From positions 1-64,000 of the forward strand of contig UQDL01000006.1 in NCBI GenBank assembly GCA_900539775.1: a stretch of 64,000 bases of DNA. The letters are read 5' to 3'. Below the pieces are notes generated by a model that had not been told where the DNA came from, did no database searches, and worked only from the letters and a program-made list of their open reading frames with translations. The number at the start of each line of letters is the position of its first letter. The first letter of the stretch is position 1. Positions 34,897 to 43,835 of this stretch are shown piece by piece. The DNA is from an uncultured Anaerotruncus sp. (lineage in GTDB: Bacteria > Bacillota > Clostridia > Oscillospirales > Acutalibacteraceae). The position numbers and the translations under genes are program-made.

Positions 34897-35761
34897 AGTG
34901 CACCCCCGTGTTCATAAGTCTTTTAATTTCTGCCTGTGCCTGATCAATCGTATAGATATCTGTTTTGCAATCAATGCCATGCTCTTTAAGCTTAATGAAA
35001 ATATCTGTTACCTGCGGCACATTAAGCCCCATGGCTTTGAGTTCATTTCCTCTTGAATAAACATCGGCAACGGTGCCGCTCATGGCAACCTCTCCGCCGT
35101 TCATAACATAAACCTTACTGCACAGCCTTGCAACATCCTCCATTGAATGAGAAACTATAATTACCGTGCTGCCTGTTGATTTTTGATATTTTTTAATCAT
35201 ATCAAGAATCGAATCCCTGCCTTTGGGATCAAGCCCTGCACAAGGCTCATCAAGAATAAGAACTTGCGGCATCATTGCAATAACGGAAGCTATTGCAACA
35301 CGCCTTTTTTGACCGCCGGATAAATCAAACGGCGATTTATCAACCATATCGCTTTTTAAGCCGACAAATTCCATACTTTCACGCACACGCTTTGCGGTTT
35401 CCTCTTCCGAAAGCCCCATCTGTTTTGGGCCGAAAGCAATTTCTTTAAATATATCTTCTTCGAAAATTTGATATTCCGGATATTGAAAGCAAAGGCCGAC
35501 GGTAAAACGCACATTTCTTATTTTTTTTCTGTTTTCTTTAGTCCAAATATCATTTCCGTTAAGAATCACACAACCGCTATGCGGCTCAAGTAAGCCGTTC
35601 ATATGCTGAATAAGAGTTGATTTACCGCTGCCCGTATGGCCGATAATTCCAATCATTTCACCCTTATCGGCAGAGAAATCAACATCTTTAATAGCAGCTG
35701 TTTCAAACGGAGTGCCGATGCTGTAAAGGTAATTCAATTTTTCGCAAACCAATACCGACAT
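34889..35761 (-). CDS. ecfA2: Energy-coupling factor transporter ATPase EcfA2
   Basis: A 290-residue ABC ATPase with Walker A GHTGSGKST, Q-loop YPEYQIFEEDIFKEIAFGP (the EcfA2-specific Q-helix), signature LSGGQKRR and Walker B LILDEPCAGLDP. It pairs with EcfA1 beneath EcfT. In its Walker B region a Cys replaces the more common Thr (DEPCAGLD), which is frequent in this subfamily. Confidence 0.92.
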   Translation of the reverse strand: MSVLVCEKLNYLYSIGTPFETAAIKDVDFSADKGEMIGIIGHTGSGKSTLIQHMNGLLEPHSGCVILNGNDIWTKENRKKIRNVRFTVGLCFQYPEYQIFEEDIFKEIAFGPKQMGLSEEETAKRVRESMEFVGLKSDMVDKSPFDLSGGQKRRVAIASVIAMMPQVLILDEPCAGLDPKGRDSILDMIKKYQKSTGSTVIIVSHSMEDVARLCSKVYVMNGGEVAMSGTVADVYSRGNELKAMGLNVPQVTDIFIKLKEHGIDCKTDIYTIDQAQAEIKRLMNTGVHCE

Positions 35762-35848
35762 TTATATTCACTCAGCCTTTCCGTTTGCTGTTTTTTAAAA
35801 TTCATTTGATTCGTGCCTAACAAAAGCACAATTCCGCTTGAGCAGCTT

Positions 35849-36691
35849 TCATTTGCTGCTTTTAAGTGCGGTTAACAAGTATTCAACGCATTCATCCGAG
35901 TTTAAAACCGTTTTTTCGGGTTTCAATCCCAATCTATACAAAAGCTCCGTTGACTGGGGCACATCAAGGCCGTAAGACTTAACGGTTTCCACTTGAGCAA
36001 AAACATTTCTCGGAGTGTCATCCATAACAATCCTGCCACTGTCCATAACAACAACACGATCCGCCTGAACGGCTTCATCCATATAATGCGTTATAAGCAC
36101 AACAGTTATGCCTTCTTCCTTATTGAGCTTTTTAATTGTTTCAAGCACCTCTGCCCTGCCGCTGGGATCAAGCATTGCAGTTGGTTCATCAAGCACAATA
36201 CATTCCGGCTTCATGGCAATTATGCCTGCAACGGCAACCCGCTGCTTTTGGCCGCCCGAAAGCTTATGCGGTGCTTTTAAGCGTTGCTCATAGATACCTA
36301 CTGTTTTCATAGCTTCATCAACACGCCTGCGGCATTCCTGCGGCGGCACACCTAAATTTTCAACACCGAAAGCAACATCCTCTTCTACGATTGAAGCCAC
36401 TATCTGATTATCGGGATTTTGAAAAACCATACCCACTTTTTTACGAATGTCAAAAATACTGTCGTCCGGTTTTGTTTCGGCACCGTCAACAATAACTTTT
36501 CCCTGCTGCGGAAACAGAATTCCGTTTGTAAGCTTAGCAAGCGTTGATTTTCCGGAGCCGTTATGGCCAAGCACGGCAGTGAAGCTGCCTTTTTCTATAT
36601 TCAAATTTAAATTTTCTATAACATCAACTTTTTCCTCGCCCTCATCGGTACCGTAAGAAAAAGAGACATTTTGAAATTCAATTAAACTCAT
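35849..36691 (-). CDS. ecfA1: Energy-coupling factor transporter ATPase EcfA1
   Basis: A 280-residue ABC ATPase with Walker A GHNGSGKST, Q-loop QNPDNQIVASIVEEDVAFG, signature LSGGQKQR and Walker B CIVLDEPTAMLDP. It forms the energising heterodimer with EcfA2. The 87-base gap to ecfA2 holds no obvious promoter. It follows the methyltransferase gene with no gap (the start ATG directly adjoins that gene's stop). Confidence 0.92.
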   Translation of the reverse strand: MSLIEFQNVSFSYGTDEGEEKVDVIENLNLNIEKGSFTAVLGHNGSGKSTLAKLTNGILFPQQGKVIVDGAETKPDDSIFDIRKKVGMVFQNPDNQIVASIVEEDVAFGVENLGVPPQECRRRVDEAMKTVGIYEQRLKAPHKLSGGQKQRVAVAGIIAMKPECIVLDEPTAMLDPSGRAEVLETIKKLNKEEGITVVLITHYMDEAVQADRVVVMDSGRIVMDDTPRNVFAQVETVKSYGLDVPQSTELLYRLGLKPEKTVLNSDECVEYLLTALKSSK

Positions 36692-37561
36692 TTATTGATT
36701 TTTCCAAACAGCAGTTGCACCGCATGGCAAAACGCCTGCGCCGGAGGAAACCGGAAGCCCGATTTCATCCGCAAAAACACTGCCGCCTTTCTTATTAACG
36801 ATAACATCATCAAGAATATACTTCATAACAGATGCCGAAAGCCCGGTTGTGTATGAATTCAGCAACACGGCAAGCGCATTATCGGAAAGCACCTGCTCAA
36901 CAAGCTGCACAAAATCATAAAGCTGATCTTCAAGATGCCAAATTTCGCCCTTTGGACCTCTGCCGTAAGACGGAGGATCGAGAATAACAATATCATATTT
37001 GTTGCCGCGCCTTATTTCACGCTGAACAAATTTTATGCAATCATCAACAATCCAGCGAACCGGTTTATCTGAAACTCCGCTGTCTTTTGCATTTTCTTTT
37101 GCCCAGAGAGTCATTCCCTTTGAAGCATCAACATGCACAACAGAAGCGCCTTCTTTGAGGCAGGCAACCGTGGCACCGCCCGTGTAAGCAAAAAGATTAA
37201 GAACTTTTATATCTTTCCTGCCGCTTGTGCGAATAATATCTCTGACATAATCCCAATTGACAGCCTGCTCGGGAAAAAGCCCGGTGTGCTTAAATCCCAT
37301 TGTTTTGATATTAAATGTTAAGTCCTTATATTTAATTTTCCACGCCGGAGGCACTTTTTTAAAAAATTGCCATTCGCCGCCGCCCGAACTTGAGCGATGA
37401 TAGCGCGCATCACAAGAATACCAAAGTTTATTCTTTTTTTCGCTTTTCCATATAACCTGCGGATCCGGACGCACAAGCACCTGATTACCCCATCTTTCAA
37501 GCTTTTCACCACAGGAGCAATCAATCAGCTCATAATCCGCCCAATCTTTTGTGTATCTCAT
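36692..37561 (-). CDS. Class I SAM-dependent rRNA-type methyltransferase
   Basis: A 289-residue methyltransferase related to the RlmI/RlmK group. The SAM-binding segment KVLNLFAYTGGATVACLKEG lies near residues 118-137 (motif I), VDASKGM gives motif II and ILDPPSYGRGPKGEIW (about 196-211) is the catalytic/motif IV segment. No PUA domain is seen, unlike RlmI; instead there is a short N-terminal beta-rich part with FKKVPPAWKI. Target is probably a 23S rRNA cytosine or another RNA base, but this is inference. Its start shares one base with the glmM stop. Confidence 0.8.
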   Translation of the reverse strand: MRYTKDWADYELIDCSCGEKLERWGNQVLVRPDPQVIWKSEKKNKLWYSCDARYHRSSSGGGEWQFFKKVPPAWKIKYKDLTFNIKTMGFKHTGLFPEQAVNWDYVRDIIRTSGRKDIKVLNLFAYTGGATVACLKEGASVVHVDASKGMTLWAKENAKDSGVSDKPVRWIVDDCIKFVQREIRRGNKYDIVILDPPSYGRGPKGEIWHLEDQLYDFVQLVEQVLSDNALAVLLNSYTTGLSASVMKYILDDVIVNKKGGSVFADEIGLPVSSGAGVLPCGATAVWKNQ

Positions 37562-38910
37562 CAGCTGAGTCTTTCCTTTACCACATCTGCAATTTGATTT
37601 CCGAGTTTTGTTATTTGCTCGATATTTTTTCCTTCAAGCATAACACGTACCAAAGGCTCCGTGCCGGAAACGCGAACAAGCACACGGCCGTCGCCGTGAA
37701 GCTCCATTTCTGCCTCTTGAACCGCAGAAATGATGTATTCGTCATTATTATATTTAAGCTTGCCCTCCGGAGTTACGGGAACATTTATGAGCACCTGAGG
37801 ATAAACCGTCATTATTTTTGCAAGTGCACCGAGAGTTGCTCCGCTTTTAACGACTGTTTCAATAAGCTTAACGGCAGACAATTCACCGTCTCCCGTGGTG
37901 GCATAATCAAGAAAAATAACATGACCGCTCTGCTCGCCGCCGATATTATAGCCCTTTTGAAGCATTCTTTCAAGAACATATCTGTCGCCTACTGCGGTTT
38001 TTGCACAATTGATTTCATTTTCCTCACAGAATTTAAAAAAGCCCATATTACTCATAACGGTAACAACAGCGGTGTCCTTTGCAAGTTTTCCGTCTTGCTT
38101 CATTTGAGATGCGCAGATTGCAATAATCTTATCTCCGTCTACCAGCTCACCGTTTTCATCAACGGCAAGCATACGGTCTGCATCACCATCAAATGCAACA
38201 CCGAGATCAAGCTTATTTGCCTTAACAAAAGCCATAAGCTCCTCCGGATGAGTTGAGCCGCATTTATCGTTGATATTAACGCCGTTCGGAGTGTCCGAAA
38301 GCATATGGCACTTAGCACCGAGGCGTGTAAATATCTCCTTTGCGCAAACGGAAGCAGAACCATTTGCCGTGTCTATTGCGATATTTAAGCCGTCAAACCT
38401 TACATCCGTTACGGAAACAACATGGTTGATATAATCTTCAACAGCAGTTTTGCAATAAATTCTTTTGCCAACTTCGCCGCCGATTTTTGTTTTTATTTGA
38501 TAATTTTTATCAAGTATTATTGCTTCGATTTTTTCTTCTGTTTCATCAGGAAGCTTATAACCGGTTGACTGAAAAATTTTTATTCCGTTATATTCGCAAG
38601 GATTATGTGAAGCAGAAATCATAACGCCTGCCGCACAGCCGTATTTGCCGACAAGATAAGCAACTGCGGGAGTTGGAACAACACCAACTGAAAGCACATT
38701 AACACCAACCGAACAAAAGCCTGCCGTAAGTGCCGCTTCAAGCATATCGCCCGATGCTCTTGTGTCTTTTCCGATCATAACGGTAGGTGTGCCTTCACAT
38801 TCCTCTATAAGAATTTCGGCTGCCGCCATACCTATTTGCATGTCAAGCTCATTTGTTAAATCTTTATTTGCGATGCCTCTTACACCGTCTGTTCCGAATA
38901 ATTTGCCCAT
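37561..38910 (-). CDS. glmM: Phosphoglucosamine mutase
   Basis: A 449-residue enzyme converting glucosamine-6-phosphate to glucosamine-1-phosphate for peptidoglycan precursors. The opening KLFGTDGVRGIAN, the phosphoserine loop ISASHNP (Ser101 is the phosphorylated residue), the metal loop FDGDADR and the C-terminal phosphate-binding RVSGTEPLVRVM are all present. I chose the ATG at 38908-38910 after AAAGG; a TTG six codons upstream overlaps the binding site. Length is normal. Confidence 0.95.
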   Translation of the reverse strand: MGKLFGTDGVRGIANKDLTNELDMQIGMAAAEILIEECEGTPTVMIGKDTRASGDMLEAALTAGFCSVGVNVLSVGVVPTPAVAYLVGKYGCAAGVMISASHNPCEYNGIKIFQSTGYKLPDETEEKIEAIILDKNYQIKTKIGGEVGKRIYCKTAVEDYINHVVSVTDVRFDGLNIAIDTANGSASVCAKEIFTRLGAKCHMLSDTPNGVNINDKCGSTHPEELMAFVKANKLDLGVAFDGDADRMLAVDENGELVDGDKIIAICASQMKQDGKLAKDTAVVTVMSNMGFFKFCEENEINCAKTAVGDRYVLERMLQKGYNIGGEQSGHVIFLDYATTGDGELSAVKLIETVVKSGATLGALAKIMTVYPQVLINVPVTPEGKLKYNNDEYIISAVQEAEMELHGDGRVLVRVSGTEPLVRVMLEGKNIEQITKLGNQIADVVKERLS

Positions 38911-38992
38911 AATACAGTAACCTTTCAATAAAATTAAATGTGTGCTTAAGTGTTATTGCCTCGCAAAAACACAACCTGCATATTTGAATAAA

Positions 38993-40024
38993 TCACATTA
39001 AGGATTGTTGGCCGTCCTGCTCAAAGCCAAGATGCTTATAAGCGGCGGGAGAAGCACATCTGCCCCTCGGTGTTCGACTCAAAAACCCGATTTGCATAAG
39101 ATACGGCTCATAAACGTCCTCAATAGTAACTGCCTCTTCGCCTATTGCCGCTGCAATGGTTTCAAGGCCTACCGGACCGCCGTTATAGTTTTTAATCATC
39201 GCCGTAAGCAATCTTCTGTCTATTGCATCAAGGCCGAGATCATCAACCTCCATTCTTGACAGAGCATCGGCAGCGGCCTCTTCGGTTATAACACCGTTAT
39301 ACTTAACCTCCGCAAAATCGCGGCTTCGCTTGAGCAGCCTGTTTGCTATACGGGGAGTTCCCCTTGAGCGAGCCGCTATTTGCGCTGCACCCTCATCATC
39401 AATATCTATTCCGAGAATTGATGCACTGCGCTTAACAATAACCGAAAGCTCCTGCGGAGTATAAAGTTCCAATCGCATAATAACGCCAAATCTGTCTCTG
39501 AGCGGTGCAGAAAGCTGACCTGCACGTGTTGTTGCGCCCACAAGCGTAAAATTAGGCAAATCAAGCCTGATTGACCTTGCAGACGGCCCTTTGCCGATAA
39601 TAATATCAAGTGCCCTGTCCTCCATTGCCGGATAAAGCACCTCTTCAACACTTCTGTTAAGGCGATGAATTTCATCTATAAAAAGCACATCGCCCTCTTG
39701 CAAATTAGTAAGCAAAGCTGCAAGATCGCCTTGCTTTTCAATTGCCGGGCCGCTTGTTATTCTTATATTTACGCCCATTTCATTGGCAATAATTCCTGCA
39801 AGAGTTGTTTTGCCAAGCCCCGGCGGGCCGTAAAGAAGCACGTGATCAAGAGCTTCTCCTCTGCCTTTTGCGGCTTGAATATAAACCGAAAGATTTTCTT
39901 TAACCTTATCCTGCCCTATATAATCACTCATCTGCTTTGGGCGAAGGCTGTTTTCCATATCGCCGTCTGCCTGATTAAATTCGGTGGATACTATTCTGTT
40001 TTCAAAATCCATTTCATCCATCAT
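38993..40024 (-). CDS. ruvB: Holliday junction branch migration ATPase
   Basis: A 343-residue AAA+ motor driving branch migration with RuvA. Walker A GPPGLGKTT, Walker B LFIDEIHR, sensor 1 GATTRAG and the arginine-finger segment LRDRFG are present, with the C-terminal winged helix ending in GFLSRTPRGR. Two ATGs stand in tandem at the start; the first has GGTGAAT upstream. It follows ruvA by 10 bases. Confidence 0.95.
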   Translation of the reverse strand: MMDEMDFENRIVSTEFNQADGDMENSLRPKQMSDYIGQDKVKENLSVYIQAAKGRGEALDHVLLYGPPGLGKTTLAGIIANEMGVNIRITSGPAIEKQGDLAALLTNLQEGDVLFIDEIHRLNRSVEEVLYPAMEDRALDIIIGKGPSARSIRLDLPNFTLVGATTRAGQLSAPLRDRFGVIMRLELYTPQELSVIVKRSASILGIDIDDEGAAQIAARSRGTPRIANRLLKRSRDFAEVKYNGVITEEAAADALSRMEVDDLGLDAIDRRLLTAMIKNYNGGPVGLETIAAAIGEEAVTIEDVYEPYLMQIGFLSRTPRGRCASPAAYKHLGFEQDGQQSLM

Positions 40025-40034
40025 TATTCACCAA

Positions 40035-40640
40035 TTATAAATTTCCCGCAAGCTGTTTTAATCCAAGCCTTATCATTTCATCAACAGAAAGAGATTTATC
40101 CATTGAGCCTACTGCAACTGCCGCATCGCTTTGGCTGAAGCCGAGCGCAACAAGTGCCTCAACTGCTTCTGCAGATGAGGATTCTTCAACAATTGAAGCA
40201 GCAGAGCCTATATCTGCCGAAATTTCGCCGCCAACGGAGTTTACAAGCTTATCCTTTAGTTCAAGCACAATTCTTTCTGCAATTTTTTTACCCACGCCGT
40301 TTGCCTTGGTAATTGACTTAACATCCCCTGCAGCAACAGCGATAGCCAGTTTAGACGGTGAAAGCTCCGAAAGCACTGACACAGCCGCCTTCGGACCAAC
40401 TCCGGAAACTGAAATCAAAAGCTTAAAGCAATTCAATTCATCCTCGGTTGCAAAGCCGTAAAGATCAAGAGCATCCTCCTTAACGGAAAGATATGTAAAA
40501 AGATTTACTGAAGATCCGATTGAGCCTATTGTTTTGGCAGTATTCAAAGAAGTGAAGCATTTGAAGCCTACGCCGCCGCATTCAACAACAACAAATTGAT
40601 CGGAAATACAAGATATTTTTCCGGTTAAGTTATATATCAT
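40035..40640 (-). CDS. ruvA: Holliday junction DNA-binding protein RuvA
   Basis: A 201-residue protein that grips the four-way junction. The N-terminal OB-fold begins MIYNLTGKIS; helix-hairpin-helix motifs include SVSGVGPKAAVSVL and ANGVGKKIAERIVLELKDKL; the C-terminal domain III has EALVALGFSQSDA, which contacts RuvB. I chose the ATG at 40638-40640; the frame start seven codons upstream overlaps the AAAGGG binding site. Confidence 0.93.
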   Translation of the reverse strand: MIYNLTGKISCISDQFVVVECGGVGFKCFTSLNTAKTIGSIGSSVNLFTYLSVKEDALDLYGFATEDELNCFKLLISVSGVGPKAAVSVLSELSPSKLAIAVAAGDVKSITKANGVGKKIAERIVLELKDKLVNSVGGEISADIGSAASIVEESSSAEAVEALVALGFSQSDAAVAVGSMDKSLSVDEMIRLGLKQLAGNL

Positions 40641-40673
40641 AATTCGGTTACACCCTTTCATGCAGCAAAAAAG

Positions 40674-41186
40674 CTATCGCGCAATAATATTATAGTTGTT
40701 CATTCCTCCGAGAAGGCTGCCGCTGCAGTGCGCATGGCAAATTGCCATTGCCAGGGCATCCGCCGTATCATCCGGCTTGGGGATTTTTTCAAGATTAAGA
40801 ATAATTCTTGTCATTTCCTGCACCTGTTTTTTAACGGCTCTGCCGTATCCCGTGACAGACTGCTTAACCTGCAAAGGAGTATATTCTGAAATTTGAACTC
40901 CGTTTTGCTGAGCCGCAAGAGTTATAACTCCCCTTGCCTGCGCAACATCAATAACTGTTTTTGCATTGTTATTATAGAAAAGCTTTTCCATGCTCATAAC
41001 CTGAGGTTTATAATCAGAAATTATTTTATTCATTCCGTTATAAATATCCATCAGCCGAAGCGGAAAAGGTGTTTTTGCTTCTGTGGTTATTGCACCGTAA
41101 TCGATAACCCTGAATTTATTGGCTTTATATTCCAAAACGCCCCAGCCGACTATAGCATAGCCGGGATCTATACCTAAAATTACCAT
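40674..41186 (-). CDS. ruvC: Crossover junction endodeoxyribonuclease
   Basis: A 170-residue RNase-H-fold resolvase cutting Holliday junctions. The catalytic acidic residues are visible: Asp7 in GIDPGYAIVGWG, Glu67 in SMEKLFYNNN and the C-terminal DDTADALAMAICH pair. It is the first gene of ruvCAB, with a consensus promoter at 41217-41245. Confidence 0.95.
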   Translation of the reverse strand: MVILGIDPGYAIVGWGVLEYKANKFRVIDYGAITTEAKTPFPLRLMDIYNGMNKIISDYKPQVMSMEKLFYNNNAKTVIDVAQARGVITLAAQQNGVQISEYTPLQVKQSVTGYGRAVKKQVQEMTRIILNLEKIPKPDDTADALAMAICHAHCSGSLLGGMNNYNIIAR

Positions 41187-41216
41187 TTACCCACACTTCT
41201 CCATAATAATAACGCA

Positions 41217-41245
41217 ATTATAGCATAACGGCTTGATTTTATCAA
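41217..41245 (-). promoter_or_regulatory. Promoter of ruvCAB
   Basis: Minus-strand -35 TTGATA (41240-41245), 17-base spacer, -10 TATAAT (41217-41222). No LexA/SOS palindrome was noticed next to it. Confidence 0.75.
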
Positions 41246-41372
41246 TAAATAATCATAAATAATGTTTTAACAAATAATAAATCCGGCACGCAAGGCGGTT
41301 ATGTTTAAACCTGTCGCAATTCAACTGAAGAAATTCCTATACCCTGCCGTTCAAAATGCCTGAGCAAGCCGG

Positions 41373-41401
41373 TTGCCAACAAAAGTAATTTAGTGTATAA
41401 T
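41373..41401 (+). promoter_or_regulatory. Promoter of the GH20 gene
   Basis: -35 TTGCCA (41373-41378), 17-base spacer, -10 TATAAT (41396-41401). It rules out an apparent GTG start at 41393, which lies inside the -10 region. Confidence 0.7.
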
Positions 41402-41431
41402 TGTTTGAAACACCTTGAAAGGCACATAGCA

Positions 41432-42940
41432 ATGCTTAATATAATACCCACACCTTTATTTGAAAAAACAGACAAAAATAAAATTTTTGAAATCAAATCC
41501 ATTCATTTACAAAGTGATAAAATAAGCAACGATGTGCTTGATGATTTTTATAATTTTTTAAGCAAGACAGATATAAAGCAAGGAAACTCAACGGAAACCG
41601 AATTCATTGATGATTCGGCGCTTCAAGACGAAGAATATCGGCTTGAAACAGGCGAAAAAATCCGCATATATTCAAGCGGAACCGCAGGCAAAGTATTTGC
41701 GCTTCAAACCCTTAAGCAAATTTTATTTGAATTTGGAAAAAATGTGCCGCATATAATTGTTAAGGACAAACCAAGCTGTAAAATCAGGGGATTTATGCTT
41801 GATGTGGGAAGATATTTTTACCCCGTTGAAGATGTTAAACTATTTATCAGAAAAATGGCTCTGCATAAGCTGAACCTTTTGCATTTGCATTTGACCGAGG
41901 ATCAGGGTTGGAGAGTTGAAATAAAAAAATACCCGTTACTGACCGAAGTTGGCTCAATAAGAAAAAAAACAAATTTCAATCACAAACCTCACGGCGGATA
42001 TTACACAAAAAGCGATATAAAAAGCATTGTTGATTATGCCCACAATTTCGGAATTGCCGTTATGCCCGAATTTGACATTCCCGGCCACAGCAGAAGTGCA
42101 ATGGCATGCTATAATTATCTTGGTTGCCTTGAGAGAAATTTGCCCGTTGCTGATCATTGGGGAGTTAAACACGATGTTATGTGTGCCGGAAAGGAAAGCA
42201 CATATAAATTTGTTGAGGATGTTATAGACGAGCTTTGTGAAATGTTTCCGGATAAATACTTTCACATCGGAGGCGACGAAGTTCCGAAGCACAGATGGCA
42301 TATTTGCCCGCATTGCCGTGCAAAAATTAAGGAGCTTGGTTTAAAAGACGAGGAAGAACTGCAATGTTATTTTATGAACAGAATAAATGACTACTGCAAA
42401 AGCAAGGGCAAGCAGGCATTTATGTGGAGCTGGGATTTAAAAGACGACAAACTGCTTTCCGAAGACTTGGGATTCACGAAATGCAAAGATACAGACACGG
42501 GAAACAGAGCGTTTATAGACACAAGCACAAGTGCTTATTATATTGACCTGCCATATGGCTATATAAGCTTAAAAGACACCGCAAATCATAAGTTATTCAG
42601 CGGCAACTGCTTAGGAGCAGAGGCAACATTATGGACGGAATATGTGCCTGACATGAGAAAAGCGGACAAAATGACATATCCACGGCTTGGCGCAATGAGC
42701 GAAACGGTTTGGAGCGGAAACAGCTCTTATGAAGAATTCCTAAACAAAATAAACTATTATTATTCTTATCTTGATAAAAACGGAATAGGATATACAAAGC
42801 TTTGCACGGCAAATCCGAACAAGATTAAAGGATTTTTCCAAAACCTTTGGTTTGAAAGGCGCCAACTGACATGGGAAGGATTAACAAACATATTTGACGA
42901 TAAAAAGGCTGAACTGATTGCAAAGAAATTAAACAAGTAA
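41432..42940 (+). CDS. Beta-N-acetylhexosaminidase, GH20 family
   Basis: A 502-residue glycosidase. An N-terminal GH20b-like domain (about 1-115) precedes the catalytic barrel beginning RGFMLDVGRYF; HLHLTEDQGWR and MPEFDIPGHS are typical; the catalytic pair Asp282-Glu283 is in HIGGDE. It removes terminal N-acetylglucosamine or N-acetylgalactosamine by substrate-assisted catalysis. There is no signal peptide, so it probably acts on imported sugars or recycled wall fragments inside the cell. A Cys pair (CPHC) sits just after the active site. I chose the ATG at 41432 behind GAAAGG. Confidence 0.9.
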   Translation: MLNIIPTPLFEKTDKNKIFEIKSIHLQSDKISNDVLDDFYNFLSKTDIKQGNSTETEFIDDSALQDEEYRLETGEKIRIYSSGTAGKVFALQTLKQILFEFGKNVPHIIVKDKPSCKIRGFMLDVGRYFYPVEDVKLFIRKMALHKLNLLHLHLTEDQGWRVEIKKYPLLTEVGSIRKKTNFNHKPHGGYYTKSDIKSIVDYAHNFGIAVMPEFDIPGHSRSAMACYNYLGCLERNLPVADHWGVKHDVMCAGKESTYKFVEDVIDELCEMFPDKYFHIGGDEVPKHRWHICPHCRAKIKELGLKDEEELQCYFMNRINDYCKSKGKQAFMWSWDLKDDKLLSEDLGFTKCKDTDTGNRAFIDTSTSAYYIDLPYGYISLKDTANHKLFSGNCLGAEATLWTEYVPDMRKADKMTYPRLGAMSETVWSGNSSYEEFLNKINYYYSYLDKNGIGYTKLCTANPNKIKGFFQNLWFERRQLTWEGLTNIFDDKKAELIAKKLNK

Positions 42941-43051
42941 GCAACAAATCTGTGTGTTTTACTATAAGAAACATTCCAAGCAGTCAAAGCACAATACAAT
43001 GTAAATTGCGTTGCGATGTGTCCGCATAAACATTTTTACAAATACCGCAAA

Positions 43052-43101
43052 AAATGCAGACCGAGCAAGGCACAATGCCAAAGCTTGATCTGCATTTTTT
43101 T
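43052..43101. terminator. Bidirectional terminator between GH20 and flavin reductase genes
   Basis: Arms AAATGCAGA (43052-43060) and TCTGCATTT (43089-43097) with inner AGC/GCT and GGCA/TGCC pairs, Ts on the plus side to 43101 and a T-rich flank on the minus side. Confidence 0.85.
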
Positions 43102-43102
43102 A

Positions 43103-43651
43103 TCAGCCCTTGAGTTGATGAATAAACTGCATCAATTCAGTTAAATTGAATGTGTACATACCGAGATCGGTATTCGGAATATAATATCTTGCGCACACTT
43201 CTCCGTTGAGCACGGCGAAAGATTGGCGCAAAGTGTTTGTCATAAAATCAGCGGCTATTCTTGCATTTGAACCGGATGAAATAATCACTCCGACTCTTTT
43301 AGGCTTTTCAATCGGCGGCTTTGCGCCTCGCTTATACCGAGCATTAAAATAGCGCTGAAAGCGGTCTATAACCGCCTTTAACGGAGCGGGAAAAAAATTA
43401 TTATAAACCGGTGTGAAAAACACAACATAATCCGCAGCTTCAAAATCTTCAAAAAATATATCAAGATCATGATTTGCGCAGCCCTCATGATATTCACAAT
43501 ACTTGCAATCGGTGCAAGGTGCCGGAGACAAATCAAAAACATTATATTCCTTTATTTCACAATCCAAGAAATGCGGCTTAACCTGCTTCACAAGCTCTGC
43601 GGAAACGCCGTCTTTCCTTGGAGAGCCGTTTATAATCATAAAAGTTTTCAT
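43103..43651 (-). CDS. NAD(P)H-dependent FMN oxidoreductase (flavodoxin-fold)
   Basis: A 182-residue flavodoxin-fold reductase. The FMN phosphate loop NGSPRKDG is at about residues 8-15, a Cys cluster CTDCKYCEYHEGC follows (about 47-59, pattern C-x2-C-x2-C-x5-C, like iron-sulfur flavoproteins), and FFTPVYNNFFPAPLKAVIDR is the second FMN-binding region. It could be an iron-sulfur flavoprotein or a quinone/nitro reductase; the exact substrate is unknown. I chose the ATG at 43649-43651 behind GGAGG. It is monocistronic, with its own promoter. Confidence 0.85.
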   Translation of the reverse strand: MKTFMIINGSPRKDGVSAELVKQVKPHFLDCEIKEYNVFDLSPAPCTDCKYCEYHEGCANHDLDIFFEDFEAADYVVFFTPVYNNFFPAPLKAVIDRFQRYFNARYKRGAKPPIEKPKRVGVIISSGSNARIAADFMTNTLRQSFAVLNGEVCARYYIPNTDLGMYTFNLTELMQFIHQLKG

Positions 43652-43668
43652 ATTCAACCTCCGCAGAG

Positions 43669-43697
43669 ATTATAGCACAAACCTTCGCTTCTGTACA
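43669..43697 (-). promoter_or_regulatory. Promoter of the flavin reductase gene
   Basis: Minus-strand -10 TATAAT (43669-43674), 17-base spacer, weak -35 TGTACA (43692-43697). Confidence 0.45.
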
Positions 43698-43745
43698 GCG
43701 TTAAAACAGCGTCTCTTAAATAGAAAAGCACAAACCAAATTTTTA

Positions 43746-43774
43746 TTGTATTAGGCAAAAAAAGATGATATTAT
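43746..43774 (+). promoter_or_regulatory. Promoter of the cation efflux gene
   Basis: -35 TTGTAT (43746-43751), 17-base spacer, -10 TATTAT (43769-43774), about 60 bases before the ATG. Confidence 0.5.
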
Positions 43775-43835
43775 AAAATACAACGCTTTTAATATACTAA
43801 TTTATAAATTATTCTGGAGGAACGGTGAAAAAACA

